The translations under genes and the position numbers were made by a program. The notes under the pieces are model-generated. The model saw only the letters and a list, made by a program, of their open reading frames with translations, was not told the DNA's origin and made no database searches. This document shows positions 26,443-35,146 of a stretch of 64,000 nt of DNA, piece by piece. Origin of the DNA: Methanosarcinales archaeon (GTDB lineage: Archaea; Halobacteriota; Methanosarcinia; Methanosarcinales; Methanoperedenaceae). The stretch spans positions 1-64,000 of the forward strand of contig CAJPFJ010000006.1 of NCBI GenBank assembly GCA_905339155.1, written 5' to 3'. Numbering within the stretch: position 1 is the stretch's first letter; the number at the start of each line of letters is the position of its first letter.

Positions 26443-28152
26443 ATGATGAGTTTAAGGTACAATTTATTATTATTATTAATATTTTTGTTGGCAGAAGTAT
26501 CGATACTAAACGCCTCTGCAGCACCCGACCAGGTGGTTATAAATTCTGCAGACTGGCAGGATGTTTACCTTGGCGCACATTATGCAGGTTTTATTAATAT
26601 AAAATCTAATTTTCTCATAAGCAGTGAACATGCTTCCACACTCATTGAAAGCCTGGAAATAAATAAAAAAAACATACTCCTTGTGGAATCTAATAAAGCA
26701 CCTTTTGCTTTTAGCTATAAGAACAGCCTTGAAGGCGCTGGTTTTACGGTCGAGGAAATAATTGCCTCAGGAACAGAGCTTAATACAGAGCTTGCTAAAA
26801 GGGCAAATACAAGTGATTTCATAGTGGTAGACGATTCGTCCGGATATAATGCCATTTCTATTGCGCCTTATGCTGCCCAGGAAAAATATTTCGTTCTTTT
26901 TGCCAATAAAAAAAACATTGATGAATTATACTCCTTCCTGAAAGCCAATGGTGTTAGCAGGATAATAATTTATGGCTTTTCGGATATAGAGGTCAAAAAC
27001 AAACTGGCTGAATTCAAACCAATTGTGATCAATAATGGTTCAAGGTTCGATAATAATATTGAGCTGTTGAAAAGATACAAAAGCATCAAGCAATTAACCC
27101 TTACGAACGGAGAATTTATCGAAGAAGGAATCATGTCAGGAAAAGAACCCGTACTTTTGATCGGAAGAGAAAGAGTTCCGGATAGGGTAGTTGAATATAT
27201 AAAAGAAAGCGGCATAAAAAACGGCCTTGTCATCGGAACCGAACTTTCAGGTGTTGCATACCAGTTAAGACAAGCAACAAATATGACTATTTTTTTAAAG
27301 TTCGGCCAGGGTTTAGCAAAAGGCGGCTCCTCGGAAGTCAAACCGCTTGATATGTTCCCTCTTCCGAAGTATGAGCTTTCCATTGATATTAATTCAGTTA
27401 AATACAATCGAGCAACAAATGATCTTGAAGTGACATATGAAAATAATGGAAATATGGGGGCATATTTAAAGTCATCGATCGAAATTTTATCTTCAGGTGT
27501 GAGAATAGCCACCCTGGGAGACAGGGAATCCAGCTATTTGAACCGCGACAGCACAGTGACTATGGCCTATAAAACAGAATTGATCGGCCAGAACCTGACC
27601 GCAAAATTCGCAACGATGTTCGGTGAAGTTCCAGGATCGTTTGAACGTGTCCTTTATAAGGAAATGAAAATTGAGATGATTGAGATATCAGATGGTTCAT
27701 CGCTTAATATTTCAAAGGTTTCCTATGATAAAAAAGCTCATAAGATAAAGGTGGGGATCACGAATATAGGTGCAGTCAATGCATATGCTAAGACCCAGGT
27801 AAAGTTCCTGGTATATGGCGAAGAAACAATATTGGTCCAGGATAAAGCAATGCTTCTTGAACCTGGCACTTCAAAGGATGTAGTTTTTATTACAACCTTG
27901 AGCGACACCAATATTGAAGAGAATCCAGATATCAATGTTCGCGTAAATTATGGCCAGAGAGAATCTGCACTGGTAAAAGTCATTGAAGGGAATTATCCAC
28001 TCCAGATACCAATTGATTATGTTACCCTGATAATTTTAGTAATCCTGATAATAGCAGTAGTAATGTTGCTGGGCTTTGCACTTAAAGTCCCGTATGCGCT
28101 TAAAGTCGTAAAGTTGTTAAAGTCCTTATTTATTAGAAAAATTGGATTATAG
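26443..28152 (+). CDS. Membrane-anchored exported protein, unrecognised
   Basis: 569 residues: signal peptide (LLLLLIFLLAEVSILNASAA), an alpha/beta N-terminal half (about 30-285) with repeated strand-loop units such as ILLVESNKAPFAFSYKNSL, KYFVLFANKKN and RIIIYGFSD that resemble cell-wall-binding-repeat-2-like Rossmann modules, two beta-sandwich repeats (about 310-400 and 415-510), then a C-terminal transmembrane helix (LIILVILIIAVVMLLGFAL) and a basic tail. It is flanked on both sides by genes sharing the surface domain. A structural cell-envelope role is inferred; no enzyme motif is seen. Confidence 0.75.
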   Translation: MMSLRYNLLLLLIFLLAEVSILNASAAPDQVVINSADWQDVYLGAHYAGFINIKSNFLISSEHASTLIESLEINKKNILLVESNKAPFAFSYKNSLEGAGFTVEEIIASGTELNTELAKRANTSDFIVVDDSSGYNAISIAPYAAQEKYFVLFANKKNIDELYSFLKANGVSRIIIYGFSDIEVKNKLAEFKPIVINNGSRFDNNIELLKRYKSIKQLTLTNGEFIEEGIMSGKEPVLLIGRERVPDRVVEYIKESGIKNGLVIGTELSGVAYQLRQATNMTIFLKFGQGLAKGGSSEVKPLDMFPLPKYELSIDINSVKYNRATNDLEVTYENNGNMGAYLKSSIEILSSGVRIATLGDRESSYLNRDSTVTMAYKTELIGQNLTAKFATMFGEVPGSFERVLYKEMKIEMIEISDGSSLNISKVSYDKKAHKIKVGITNIGAVNAYAKTQVKFLVYGEETILVQDKAMLLEPGTSKDVVFITTLSDTNIEENPDINVRVNYGQRESALVKVIEGNYPLQIPIDYVTLIILVILIIAVVMLLGFALKVPYALKVVKLLKSLFIRKIGL

Positions 28153-28359
28153 GAAGTCTTCTTCTATTTCCCTGGCTCAAAGCTGTTTTTTCAAGTTTAA
28201 TTTCATTTGTTGAAGATCATAATAACAATGATAATTATATAATTGTCAATGAATAATATTATATATCTTGTACGCATATTATTAATATAACTCTGATACA
28301 AATTGCAGGTTTGGAAACGTAAGTGTGTGTGAATTATCGAGATAAATGTGTAAGCTGGA

Positions 28360-28929
28360 GTGACATTGACAGGTTCGTCCATAAAAATAATTAAAAATTT
28401 ATTAACACAAATAATATTGATTGTAATTCTTTGTGTTTCAATTACAGCGGTCCAGGCCAATGGTGGATATATAACCCGGATCGATTTTGCACAGAATTCA
28501 TATACAGAACACTGGCTGGGATTTTATGGTATTTTTTCGGGTATATCCGTACAAAAGGGTGATTACCTTATCATAACGACTTCTCCTTCACCTCCTGATC
28601 TTATCGGATTAAAAGCAGGGGATATTGCATCCATTGATGAAATAACAGGTTTGGGCGATGACTCAGGTTCAAATACATTCACAAATTCTTCTACTTACCT
28701 GATACCTTCTTCAGGAGCCCAACTCACACAGGTGCCATCAATTTACATGTTAGATAGCATGGGGCAGTATTCCAGGGAAGCATTGCTTGCAGATATTAAT
28801 GGAGATCCGGTATTTGCTGTTCCGGTCGAACCCCTTCCAGGTAAAAATAATGAAACTTATCATTTTCAATTAATGTTGCCTGACAATGGCAGACTATATT
28901 ATTTATTTTACCTGCCATCTGACATATAA
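28360..28929 (+). CDS. Secreted protein with the shared surface domain (short form)
   Basis: 189 residues read from GTG: N-terminal signal/anchor (LLTQIILIVILCVSITAVQA), then GGYITRIDFAQ, EHWLGFYGIFSG and the closing YHFQLMLPDNGRLYYLFYL. These positions align with the protein at 25649 and the C-terminal domain of the one at 23731, so it is a third, more divergent paralogue. The upstream 206-bp spacer is AT-rich with several TATA-like boxes; I see no other gene in it. Confidence 0.75.
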   Translation: MTLTGSSIKIIKNLLTQIILIVILCVSITAVQANGGYITRIDFAQNSYTEHWLGFYGIFSGISVQKGDYLIITTSPSPPDLIGLKAGDIASIDEITGLGDDSGSNTFTNSSTYLIPSSGAQLTQVPSIYMLDSMGQYSREALLADINGDPVFAVPVEPLPGKNNETYHFQLMLPDNGRLYYLFYLPSDI

Positions 28930-28990
28930 TAAAATTTTTTATTGATTCAAGAGAGTAATCTATAAGCCTATAAATTCTATTGAGTACCCT

Positions 28991-30196
28991 ATGTACCACC
29001 TTGAGTGCATTGAATGTCACAAGAAATATTCCGGGACGGAAGTCATCTACACCTGTACATGCGGTGGTCTGCTTGACGTTATTTATGATTATTCGCAAAT
29101 CAATATTACTAAAAGCGATCTGAAAGGCCCGCTTTGCGTCTGGAAATATCGCGCCTTGCTGCCGATAAGCATAGACCCGGTATCTCTTAAAGAAGGTGGA
29201 ACGCCGCTATACCGCGTTGACAGGATAGCAAAAAGTATCGGCCTTAAGGATGTTTATGTCAAACATGAAGGTATGAACCCTACAGGCTCATTCAAGGACA
29301 GGGGAATGACAGTCGGTGTCACCAAAGCCATTGAACTTGGTATGAAAACTGTTGCCTGCGCATCCACAGGAAATACATCTGCATCTCTTGCGGTGTACGG
29401 GGCAAGGGCAGGAGTTCCAGCTGTAGTTCTTCTTCCATCAGGTAAAGTCGCCCTGGGAAAACTTGCCCAGGCGCTCATGCATGGTGCGAAAGTGTTGAGC
29501 ATAAGGGGAAATTTCGATGATGCGCTCACACTTGTGCGAGACCTGTGCGACAGGGAAGGATTCTATCTTTTAAATTCAGTAAATCCGTATCGTCTGGAAG
29601 GGCAAAAGACAATTGCTTTTGAGATCGCAGACCAGCTTGGATGGAAAGCGCCTGACAGGCTCGTACTTCCGGTCGGGAATGCAGGCAATATCACTGCAAT
29701 TTATAAAGGATTTAAGGAGTTAAAAAATCTTGGTCTCATTGACAGCATACCGAAAATGACCGGAATACAGGCGCAAGGTGCAAGTCCTGTAGTTTCGGCA
29801 ATTAAGAATAACGCTGCGGCAATAACGCCTGAGGGACATCCAGAAACAATTGCAACAGCTATCAGGATCGGAAATCCGGTGAATTCAATAAAAGCCTTAA
29901 AGGCGATCCGGGAATCCGGAGGAACTGCCGAAACCGTAACCGATGAGGAAATAATCGGCGCCCAGCATGAACTTGCGTATATGGAAGGAATTGGTGTAGA
30001 ACCGGCAAGCGCTTCTTCGATCGCCGGACTCCGGAAACTTGCAGGGCTTGGTATCATAGATGCTGATGAAATAGTAGCATGTGTCACCACAGGACATTTG
30101 CTCAAAGACTCGGAGCATGTGTTAAATGTATGTCCTAAACCCATGGAAATCGATGCGACCATTGAAGCAGTAAGGAAAGCTGTTTTTTCGAAATAA
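28991..30196 (+). CDS. thrC: Threonine synthase
   Basis: PLP enzyme that converts O-phosphohomoserine to threonine. 401 residues: an N-terminal zinc-ribbon-like segment (CIEC at 6-9, CTC at 22-24) typical of archaeal ThrC, the Schiff-base Lys102 in NPTGSFKDRGM, the ASTGNTSASLA phosphate loop and the Gly-rich LPVGNAGNITA. The length is normal. It stands alone, 61 bp after the surface-protein gene and 75 bp before a sugar dehydrogenase gene. Confidence 0.96.
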   Translation: MYHLECIECHKKYSGTEVIYTCTCGGLLDVIYDYSQINITKSDLKGPLCVWKYRALLPISIDPVSLKEGGTPLYRVDRIAKSIGLKDVYVKHEGMNPTGSFKDRGMTVGVTKAIELGMKTVACASTGNTSASLAVYGARAGVPAVVLLPSGKVALGKLAQALMHGAKVLSIRGNFDDALTLVRDLCDREGFYLLNSVNPYRLEGQKTIAFEIADQLGWKAPDRLVLPVGNAGNITAIYKGFKELKNLGLIDSIPKMTGIQAQGASPVVSAIKNNAAAITPEGHPETIATAIRIGNPVNSIKALKAIRESGGTAETVTDEEIIGAQHELAYMEGIGVEPASASSIAGLRKLAGLGIIDADEIVACVTTGHLLKDSEHVLNVCPKPMEIDATIEAVRKAVFSK

Positions 30197-30271
30197 TTTT
30201 TTAGGGAACAAATACTTTAATATTTTGAAACGTCAATTATTGTAATTGGAACTTCATATGGGAGTGAAAAT

Positions 30272-31426
30272 ATGAATAGAAAAGTATCTTTGATTTTAAT
30301 TGCATTGATCGTGATTTTTATTGCTGCAATTTCATATTATGGCATCAAACCATCAGTCAAATCCGAAACTCTTCCCGATATCAAACTTCCCGCAGGATTC
30401 AGGATCAATTTTTTTGCAGAAAATATGGGTGGAAATCCCGTGTCGTATCCCGGCCCAAGTCCAAGGATGATGCTATTGAGAGATGGAGTATTGTTTGTCA
30501 CAGTTCCAAATCTGGGGAGGGTTGTTGCCCTTCCTGATAGGAATAATGATAAAAAAGCCGATGAAACAATAATATTTATCGAGAATCTCAATAATCCGCA
30601 TGGCATTGATTACGATAATGGCTGGTTTTATATAGCCGAAGAGGACAAGGTTATCAGGGTAAAAGATAATGACAATAATTTTATCACAGACAGGGATACA
30701 ATTGAAATCCTGATTGATAATTTACCTGCAGGAGGTCATTTCACAAGAACCCTGAAAATACATAACAACAGTTTATTTGTGAGTATCGGTTCTTCATGCA
30801 ATGTCTGCATAGAGGAGAATGAAAGAAGAGCTGCGATCCTGAAATGTACCCTTGACGGGAAAGACTGCAAGGTTTTCGCGAAAGGCTTAAGGAATGCCGT
30901 GGGTATGGTTATTCATCCGATAACGGGACAGATGTATGCTACTGAAAATGGCCGGGACCAGCTTGGGGATGACCTGCCCCCTGATGAGATCAATCTTATC
31001 GAGGAAGGCAGGAATTATGGTTGGCCAATATGCTATGGCAAGAACATTCACGACACTGATTTTGATAAGAATGTCTATATAAGGGATCCCTGTATGGAAC
31101 CGTTTGAGACTCAAAGTCTTATTGACCTTCAGGCACATTCTGCGCCTCTGGGGCTTGCTTTCTATTATGGCGATAAATTCCCGCAGGAATACAGGGGCAA
31201 TCTCTTCGTGGCTTTTCATGGCTCATGGAACCGCAAAGTTCCGACAGGATATAAAATCATCAGTATAGACATGAAAGATTTTTCAGTGAAAGATTTCGCT
31301 ACTGGTTGGCTTAATAGCAGCAATGTGCTGGGAAGACCTGTGGATATTATCGTTGCAGATGACGGTTCGCTTTTTGTGAGCGATGATAACGCAGGAAAGA
31401 TTTACAGGATATCCTATGGTGAGTGA
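30272..31426 (+). CDS. PQQ-type sugar (glucose/sorbosone) dehydrogenase, exported
   Basis: 384 residues: N-terminal signal anchor (LILIALIVIFIAAISYYGI), then a six-bladed beta-propeller of the soluble glucose/sorbosone dehydrogenase family. Seen: DIKLPAGFRINFFAEN, NPHGIDYDNGWFYIAE, GLRNAVGMVIHPITGQMYAT then ENGRDQLGDDLPPDEIN, and VAFHGSWNR with the conserved active-site His region. It probably oxidises a sugar or other alcohol outside the cell and passes electrons to PQQ; whether this archaeon has PQQ is unknown, and some homologues act without it. Confidence 0.85.
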   Translation: MNRKVSLILIALIVIFIAAISYYGIKPSVKSETLPDIKLPAGFRINFFAENMGGNPVSYPGPSPRMMLLRDGVLFVTVPNLGRVVALPDRNNDKKADETIIFIENLNNPHGIDYDNGWFYIAEEDKVIRVKDNDNNFITDRDTIEILIDNLPAGGHFTRTLKIHNNSLFVSIGSSCNVCIEENERRAAILKCTLDGKDCKVFAKGLRNAVGMVIHPITGQMYATENGRDQLGDDLPPDEINLIEEGRNYGWPICYGKNIHDTDFDKNVYIRDPCMEPFETQSLIDLQAHSAPLGLAFYYGDKFPQEYRGNLFVAFHGSWNRKVPTGYKIISIDMKDFSVKDFATGWLNSSNVLGRPVDIIVADDGSLFVSDDNAGKIYRISYGE

Positions 31427-31586
31427 GCTATTGCATCAAGAAAACAAAAAAATAATCCTCGAAACAGAAGTGAAGCCTTCGGAATTATTTGTAAGTGCCT
31501 CACCCCATGCCGTAGATAAAGCCATGAAAACATCGCGCAAAATTGATGAAGCCAAAATTAAAAGACTTCTCAATGAACTGGAATAA
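31416..31586 (+). CDS. Small hypothetical protein overlapping the dehydrogenase gene
   Basis: 56 residues starting at ATG 31416, whose first codons overlap the last 11 bases of the dehydrogenase gene in another frame. Charged and probably helical (HAVDKAMKTSRKIDEAKIKRL). I do not recognise it. The stop-start overlap argues for a coupled real gene; the short length argues for caution. Confidence 0.4.
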   Translation: MVSELLHQENKKIILETEVKPSELFVSASPHAVDKAMKTSRKIDEAKIKRLLNELE

Positions 31587-31770
31587 AATGATCGCAATAC
31601 TGGTGTCTGGAAAGAATATATTAATACTCGTGGAGTTCTGCATCACCAGGCAAAGCAGTGGTTGCTTCAGTGATACTTGCAAAGAAACTCTATGATTTCA
31701 TATAAGTAATCCTTATTTTCTCGAAAAGCTTATCGTAAGCTGTGTGAAAGTAATGTCACAATGTCAATCA

Positions 31771-32140
31771 CCCTGCCCTACAGAGCAGGGCTTGTCCCGT
31801 GAGGGATAAGGGTAACAGGTTGACAAGGAGGCTTAGATAAAACTATGCAGAAGTTGGAAAGAAGAAATACATACACACCTACGGGCATTCCGCACACTCG
31901 TAGCAACTGTGATCTATCATTAAATGTAGAGGAAACTCTCTGTGTGGCAGGTTTAAAAACATTTTCCAACAACTCCGATGCGGCTCTAACTGGTTTAGGA
32001 GAGAGTTCCGGAGCAAAACCTGCGGGTACTTGCTACAAAAACCATCTCAACCTATTAAACAATAGAATACGAAGGCAGGGTGGTTATCCTGCAACTACTA
32101 ACGCAAGGGGTACGCTTCCTCCCTGCCCTAAAGAGCAGGG
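31771..32140 (+). mobile_element. Probable remnant of an IS200/IS605 (TnpB-type) element
   Basis: Two copies of the hairpin CCCTGCCCTAMAGAGCAGGG (M = C or A) lie in the same orientation at 31771-31790 and 32121-32140, exactly 350 bp apart. Same-strand subterminal hairpins at both ends are the hallmark of IS200/IS605 elements and their short derivatives. Between them an open frame (31845-32156, preceded by AAGGAGG) reads like the low-conservation tail that follows the zinc finger of TnpB proteins, not like a native gene. No Y1 transposase or TnpB catalytic motif remains. Nothing else is seen in 31587-32167. Confidence 0.45.
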
Positions 32141-32167
32141 TATCCGCTACCCTTGACCCAAACGATT

Positions 32168-33274
32168 ATGAAAGAGCTTCTCTTCTGGGACCAGACCCTT
32201 TTTAAGGACAGCGAATTATTTGAACTTGACCATATCCCGGAGCATTTCCTTCACAGGGAATCACAACTTCAATCTCTCATGCACTGCATCCGGCCTGCCC
32301 TGGGCGGAGGCCGGCCGGTTAACAGTCTCTGTATAGGCGCGCCAGGGACAGGAAAAACAACAGCCATCCAAAAGGTATTCGAGGAGGTCGAAAAACATTC
32401 TGAAAAACTGGTGCCGGTGCTTATCAATTGCCAGGTCAATTCAACAAGATATGCTGTTTTTTCACAGATATTCAAAAAACTTATAGGTTACTCACCCCCA
32501 GCTTCGGGCGCCTCTTTTAAAAAAATATTCAGCGAGGTTGCAAAATATATAGTAGAGCGCGAAAAAGTGCTCCTTGTGGCGCTTGATGATATGAATTACC
32601 TGTTCTATGAAATGGAGGTCAATGAGGTGCTATACTCGCTTCTGAGGGCTCATGAAACACATCCTGGCGCCCGAATGGGCGTTATTGCAATACTCAGCGA
32701 CACAGGTGTTCCCCATATACTTGATCCCAAAGTTGAATCTGTGTTCCTGCCTGAAGAAGTGAAATTCCCCCAATATTCGATCGATGAGATACGCGATATA
32801 CTGCTAAATCGCGCAAAACTTGGGTTTTACCCGGATGTGCTTGATGATAACGTCCTTGAAAACATAGCCGGGCACACATTTGCACTTGGTGATCTGCGCG
32901 TGGGTATTGACTTATTAAAACGCTCAGGACTTAATGCAGAAAAGCGAGCAAGTAAAACAATAGCCTTAGAAGATGTTGAGTCAGCGTACGAGAAATCCCG
33001 GCTTGTGCATCTATCCTATATGATGCGAACCTTGAAAAGGGATGAAAAAACACTGCTTGTATTAATAGCGGATTCCCCTCAATCAAATTCAGGCGACCTT
33101 TATGAAAAATTCCACGAAAAAACCTCTCTTGGGTATACGCGTTTCTATGAACTGCTGAACAAGCTTGGTTCATTTAAGCTTATAGATGCCGATTTTACAG
33201 GTAAGGGGGCACGCGGGAGAAGCCGAGTTGTAAAGCTTCGGTTCAAACCTGAAGAAGTAAGAATGAGATTGTAG
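32168..33274 (+). CDS. cdc6: Orc1/Cdc6 replication initiator
   Basis: AAA+ origin-binding protein. I start at ATG 32168 (MKELLFWDQTLFKDSELFEL, 368 residues); a TTG 15 bases upstream is less likely. Seen: Walker A GAPGTGKTT, Walker B LLVALDDMNYL, sensor region VIAILSD, and a C-terminal winged helix (about 280-368) with SGDLYEKFHEK and GARGRSRVVKLRF. It is followed by the histone gene. I looked for origin-recognition-box-like G-runs in the upstream 580 bp and found none convincing; that spacer is filled by the IS-like remnant. Confidence 0.93.
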   Translation: MKELLFWDQTLFKDSELFELDHIPEHFLHRESQLQSLMHCIRPALGGGRPVNSLCIGAPGTGKTTAIQKVFEEVEKHSEKLVPVLINCQVNSTRYAVFSQIFKKLIGYSPPASGASFKKIFSEVAKYIVEREKVLLVALDDMNYLFYEMEVNEVLYSLLRAHETHPGARMGVIAILSDTGVPHILDPKVESVFLPEEVKFPQYSIDEIRDILLNRAKLGFYPDVLDDNVLENIAGHTFALGDLRVGIDLLKRSGLNAEKRASKTIALEDVESAYEKSRLVHLSYMMRTLKRDEKTLLVLIADSPQSNSGDLYEKFHEKTSLGYTRFYELLNKLGSFKLIDADFTGKGARGRSRVVKLRFKPEEVRMRL

Positions 33275-33379
33275 GTAACAGATTGAAAATAACAGTTATT
33301 ATATTACTATATATCCGTTCTTCTGCGTTTCTCTGTGGTTTATTATTTCATTGATTATTTTAGATTCCCCGTATCGAAT

Positions 33380-33449
33380 TAAAAAACTATATATACCTTT
33401 ATTACTAATAATAATTATCCAAAATTTTAATTCAATAAGGAGAAAATAA
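33380..33449 (+). promoter_or_regulatory. Histone gene promoter and ribosome-binding site
   Basis: The TATA box ACTATATATACC (33387-33398) lies about 55 bp upstream of the histone start. The leader ends with AATAAGGAGAAAATAA directly before the ATG, a strong ribosome-binding site, consistent with high expression of a chromatin protein. Confidence 0.6.
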
Positions 33450-33692
33450 ATGTCAAATCAAGTACAACCAATACTTCCACTTGCACCGGTAGAGAGAATA
33501 ATCCGAAAAGCAGGAGCAGACAGGGTAGCAGAAGACGCAGGCGTTGAGCTTGCAAAAGTCCTGGAGGAATATGGCATAGAAATTTCGCGAGAAGCCATAA
33601 CCCTTGCAAAACATGCAAAGAGGACAACAGTCAAAGAAGAAGATATCAGGCTTGCTGTTGCAAGATTGAAGAGACCAAGCTTTACTACATAA
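33450..33692 (+). CDS. Archaeal histone (HMf family)
   Basis: 80 residues, a single histone fold: LPLAPVERIIRKAGADRVAE (helix 1 and loop 1), the long central helix ELAKVLEEYGIEISREAITL and AKHAKRTTVKEEDIRLAVAR (loop 2, helix 3). The RKAGADRV and KRTTV motifs are DNA contacts in the family. Forms dimers and multimers that wrap DNA. A short tail (LKRPSFTT) follows. A T-rich terminator closes the gene. Confidence 0.97.
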   Translation: MSNQVQPILPLAPVERIIRKAGADRVAEDAGVELAKVLEEYGIEISREAITLAKHAKRTTVKEEDIRLAVARLKRPSFTT

Positions 33693-33701
33693 ATCCAAAT
33701 A

Positions 33702-33720
33702 CTTTTTTCTTTTTTTTTAT
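33702..33720 (+). terminator. T-tract terminator after the histone gene
   Basis: CTTTTTTCTTTTTTTTTATT immediately downstream of the histone gene is a typical archaeal intrinsic terminator (T-run without need for a hairpin). It leaves only seven bases before the next gene's ATG at 33727. Confidence 0.6.
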
Positions 33721-33726
33721 TCCCAG

Positions 33727-34161
33727 ATGGCTATCGAAGATAAACTTGGTTATACATTCAAAAATAAATATTTCTTGAATCGCGCCCTGACACGCAAAGC
33801 TTTTGCGCTTGAGCAAAGACAGCAAAATATCGAGTGTGAAGACCAGGAAATTTACCGGACACTTGGTGATGCTGTCCTGAAAACTGTTTTGATCGATCTT
33901 TTGATCAAAAGCGGCGTTAATTCAAGAGGGGAGATAACAAGCAGGAAAAAAAGTCTTGAGAGGGAGGAAGGGCTTGCAGATATCAGTAAAAAGCTCGGGA
34001 TCGGCGCATACCTTAAATTGGGAAAAGGAGAGAGTAAGCAAAAAGCAGATGAAGAACCTTATGTGCTGGCGGAGACTCTTGAAGCGGTGATCGGGGCGAT
34101 ATATCTTGATGGCGGGTTTGCAGCCTGCAAAGGAATAATAGAGAAGTTGTTTACAATATAA
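33727..34161 (+). CDS. Single-domain RNase III-like protein
   Basis: 144 residues covering just the RNase III nuclease domain with no double-stranded-RNA-binding domain. The signature region reads DQEIYRTLGDAVL where the canonical sequence is NERLEFLGDAVL: the key Asp is kept but the neighbouring Glu of LEFLGD is not. The second metal-binding motif reads AETLEAVIGAIYLDGG, with the usual Asp of AD(A/T)FEA changed to Glu and the catalytic Glu kept. It may thus be a weak or specialised RNase III, or a non-catalytic rRNA-binding relative. Such proteins are uncommon in archaea. Confidence 0.82.
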   Translation: MAIEDKLGYTFKNKYFLNRALTRKAFALEQRQQNIECEDQEIYRTLGDAVLKTVLIDLLIKSGVNSRGEITSRKKSLEREEGLADISKKLGIGAYLKLGKGESKQKADEEPYVLAETLEAVIGAIYLDGGFAACKGIIEKLFTI

Positions 34162-34165
34162 ATGC

Positions 34166-35146
34166 TCATTTTGGAACCACAATTACTTTCAATGATTCCC
34201 TTGCTTGTCCTGCTATCTTAAATCCCTTCTGGATATCTTCCAATCCTACCCTGTCAGTTATCATATCCCTGACATTGATTTTCTTATCTTTGATCAATCC
34301 AAGCGCCTCTTCCAGGTCAATAGGAGCTGCGCCATAGCTGGATACAACGCTCAATTCATTCCTCCAGAAATCTTCAACAGGGATTGGAATATTCTTATTC
34401 GGGATGGCAAAAAGCAGTATTATCCCTTTCTTATCAATGTACCGAAAAGCAGCTTCAAAAGCAGGCATTGCTCCCGTACACATGATTATCCTGTCAGCTT
34501 TTAAATCTAATTCTTCGTTAGCATTGAAAACTTCATCTGCCCCGAATTCTTTCGCTTTTTCCAGCCTGTAATCATTGATATCCGTCGCAATGACCTTTGC
34601 ATTTTTTAATTTTGCCATTGCAATGTTCAACAGGCCCGAAATCCCTGAACCCATGACAAGAACAGTCTGGCCAGTTTTGACATCGATTATTCTTTGCGCT
34701 CTTACAACACATGCAAGAGGTTCGATCATCGTCCCTTCCTCATAAGAGATACTGGCAGGAAGAAGGTAAGTTCCGCTTTTCACATTGATTTCCGGAACCC
34801 TGACAAATTCACTGAATCCGCCGGGGTCGTAATTACCTTTATGCAGCGTTTCGCAGGCGGTATGATTTCCAGAAAGGCAATACTTGCATTCGTTGCATGG
34901 AACATGATGGCTTACGAAAACCCGTTGTCCTACTTTGAATTTATCAGACTTTGATTCAACTATTTCACCAGTCATCTCATGGCCAAGTACCCGCGGGGCT
35001 TTCTTGATCCTGTACCATTCCATCAGGTCAGTCCCGCAAATTCCTGAGGCTTTGACCTTTACAAGTATTTCTCCATATTTAATTTCAGGTTTTGGTCTTT
35101 CCTCTATCCTGATATCGTTATTATTGTAATATACTGCGGTTTTCAT
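34166..35146 (-). CDS. Zinc-dependent medium-chain alcohol/polyol dehydrogenase
   Basis: 326 residues. Catalytic-zinc residues Cys37 and His56-Glu57 (GHEMTGE), structural-zinc cysteines 84, 87, 90 and 98 (CNECKYC and HTAC), and a Rossmann GSGISGLL. It is similar to threonine/sorbitol-type dehydrogenases; substrate unknown. Its ATG overlaps by one base the stop of the LsrF-like aldolase gene, so the two probably work in sequence on a phosphorylated sugar or ketose. It is the last gene of the long minus-strand run that begins with atwA. Confidence 0.88.
   Translation of the reverse strand: MKTAVYYNNNDIRIEERPKPEIKYGEILVKVKASGICGTDLMEWYRIKKAPRVLGHEMTGEIVESKSDKFKVGQRVFVSHHVPCNECKYCLSGNHTACETLHKGNYDPGGFSEFVRVPEINVKSGTYLLPASISYEEGTMIEPLACVVRAQRIIDVKTGQTVLVMGSGISGLLNIAMAKLKNAKVIATDINDYRLEKAKEFGADEVFNANEELDLKADRIIMCTGAMPAFEAAFRYIDKKGIILLFAIPNKNIPIPVEDFWRNELSVVSSYGAAPIDLEEALGLIKDKKINVRDMITDRVGLEDIQKGFKIAGQARESLKVIVVPK

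Noticed and set aside
31845..32156. Independent small gene with a good ribosome-binding site
   Set aside because: It lies entirely between the paired IS200/IS605-like hairpins, and reads like the poorly conserved tail of TnpB; treated as part of the element remnant.
31587..32167. Replication origin (ORB elements) upstream of cdc6
   Set aside because: I found no G-run origin recognition boxes or AT-rich unwinding element; the spacer is explained by the IS-like remnant. Origin location would need GC-skew.
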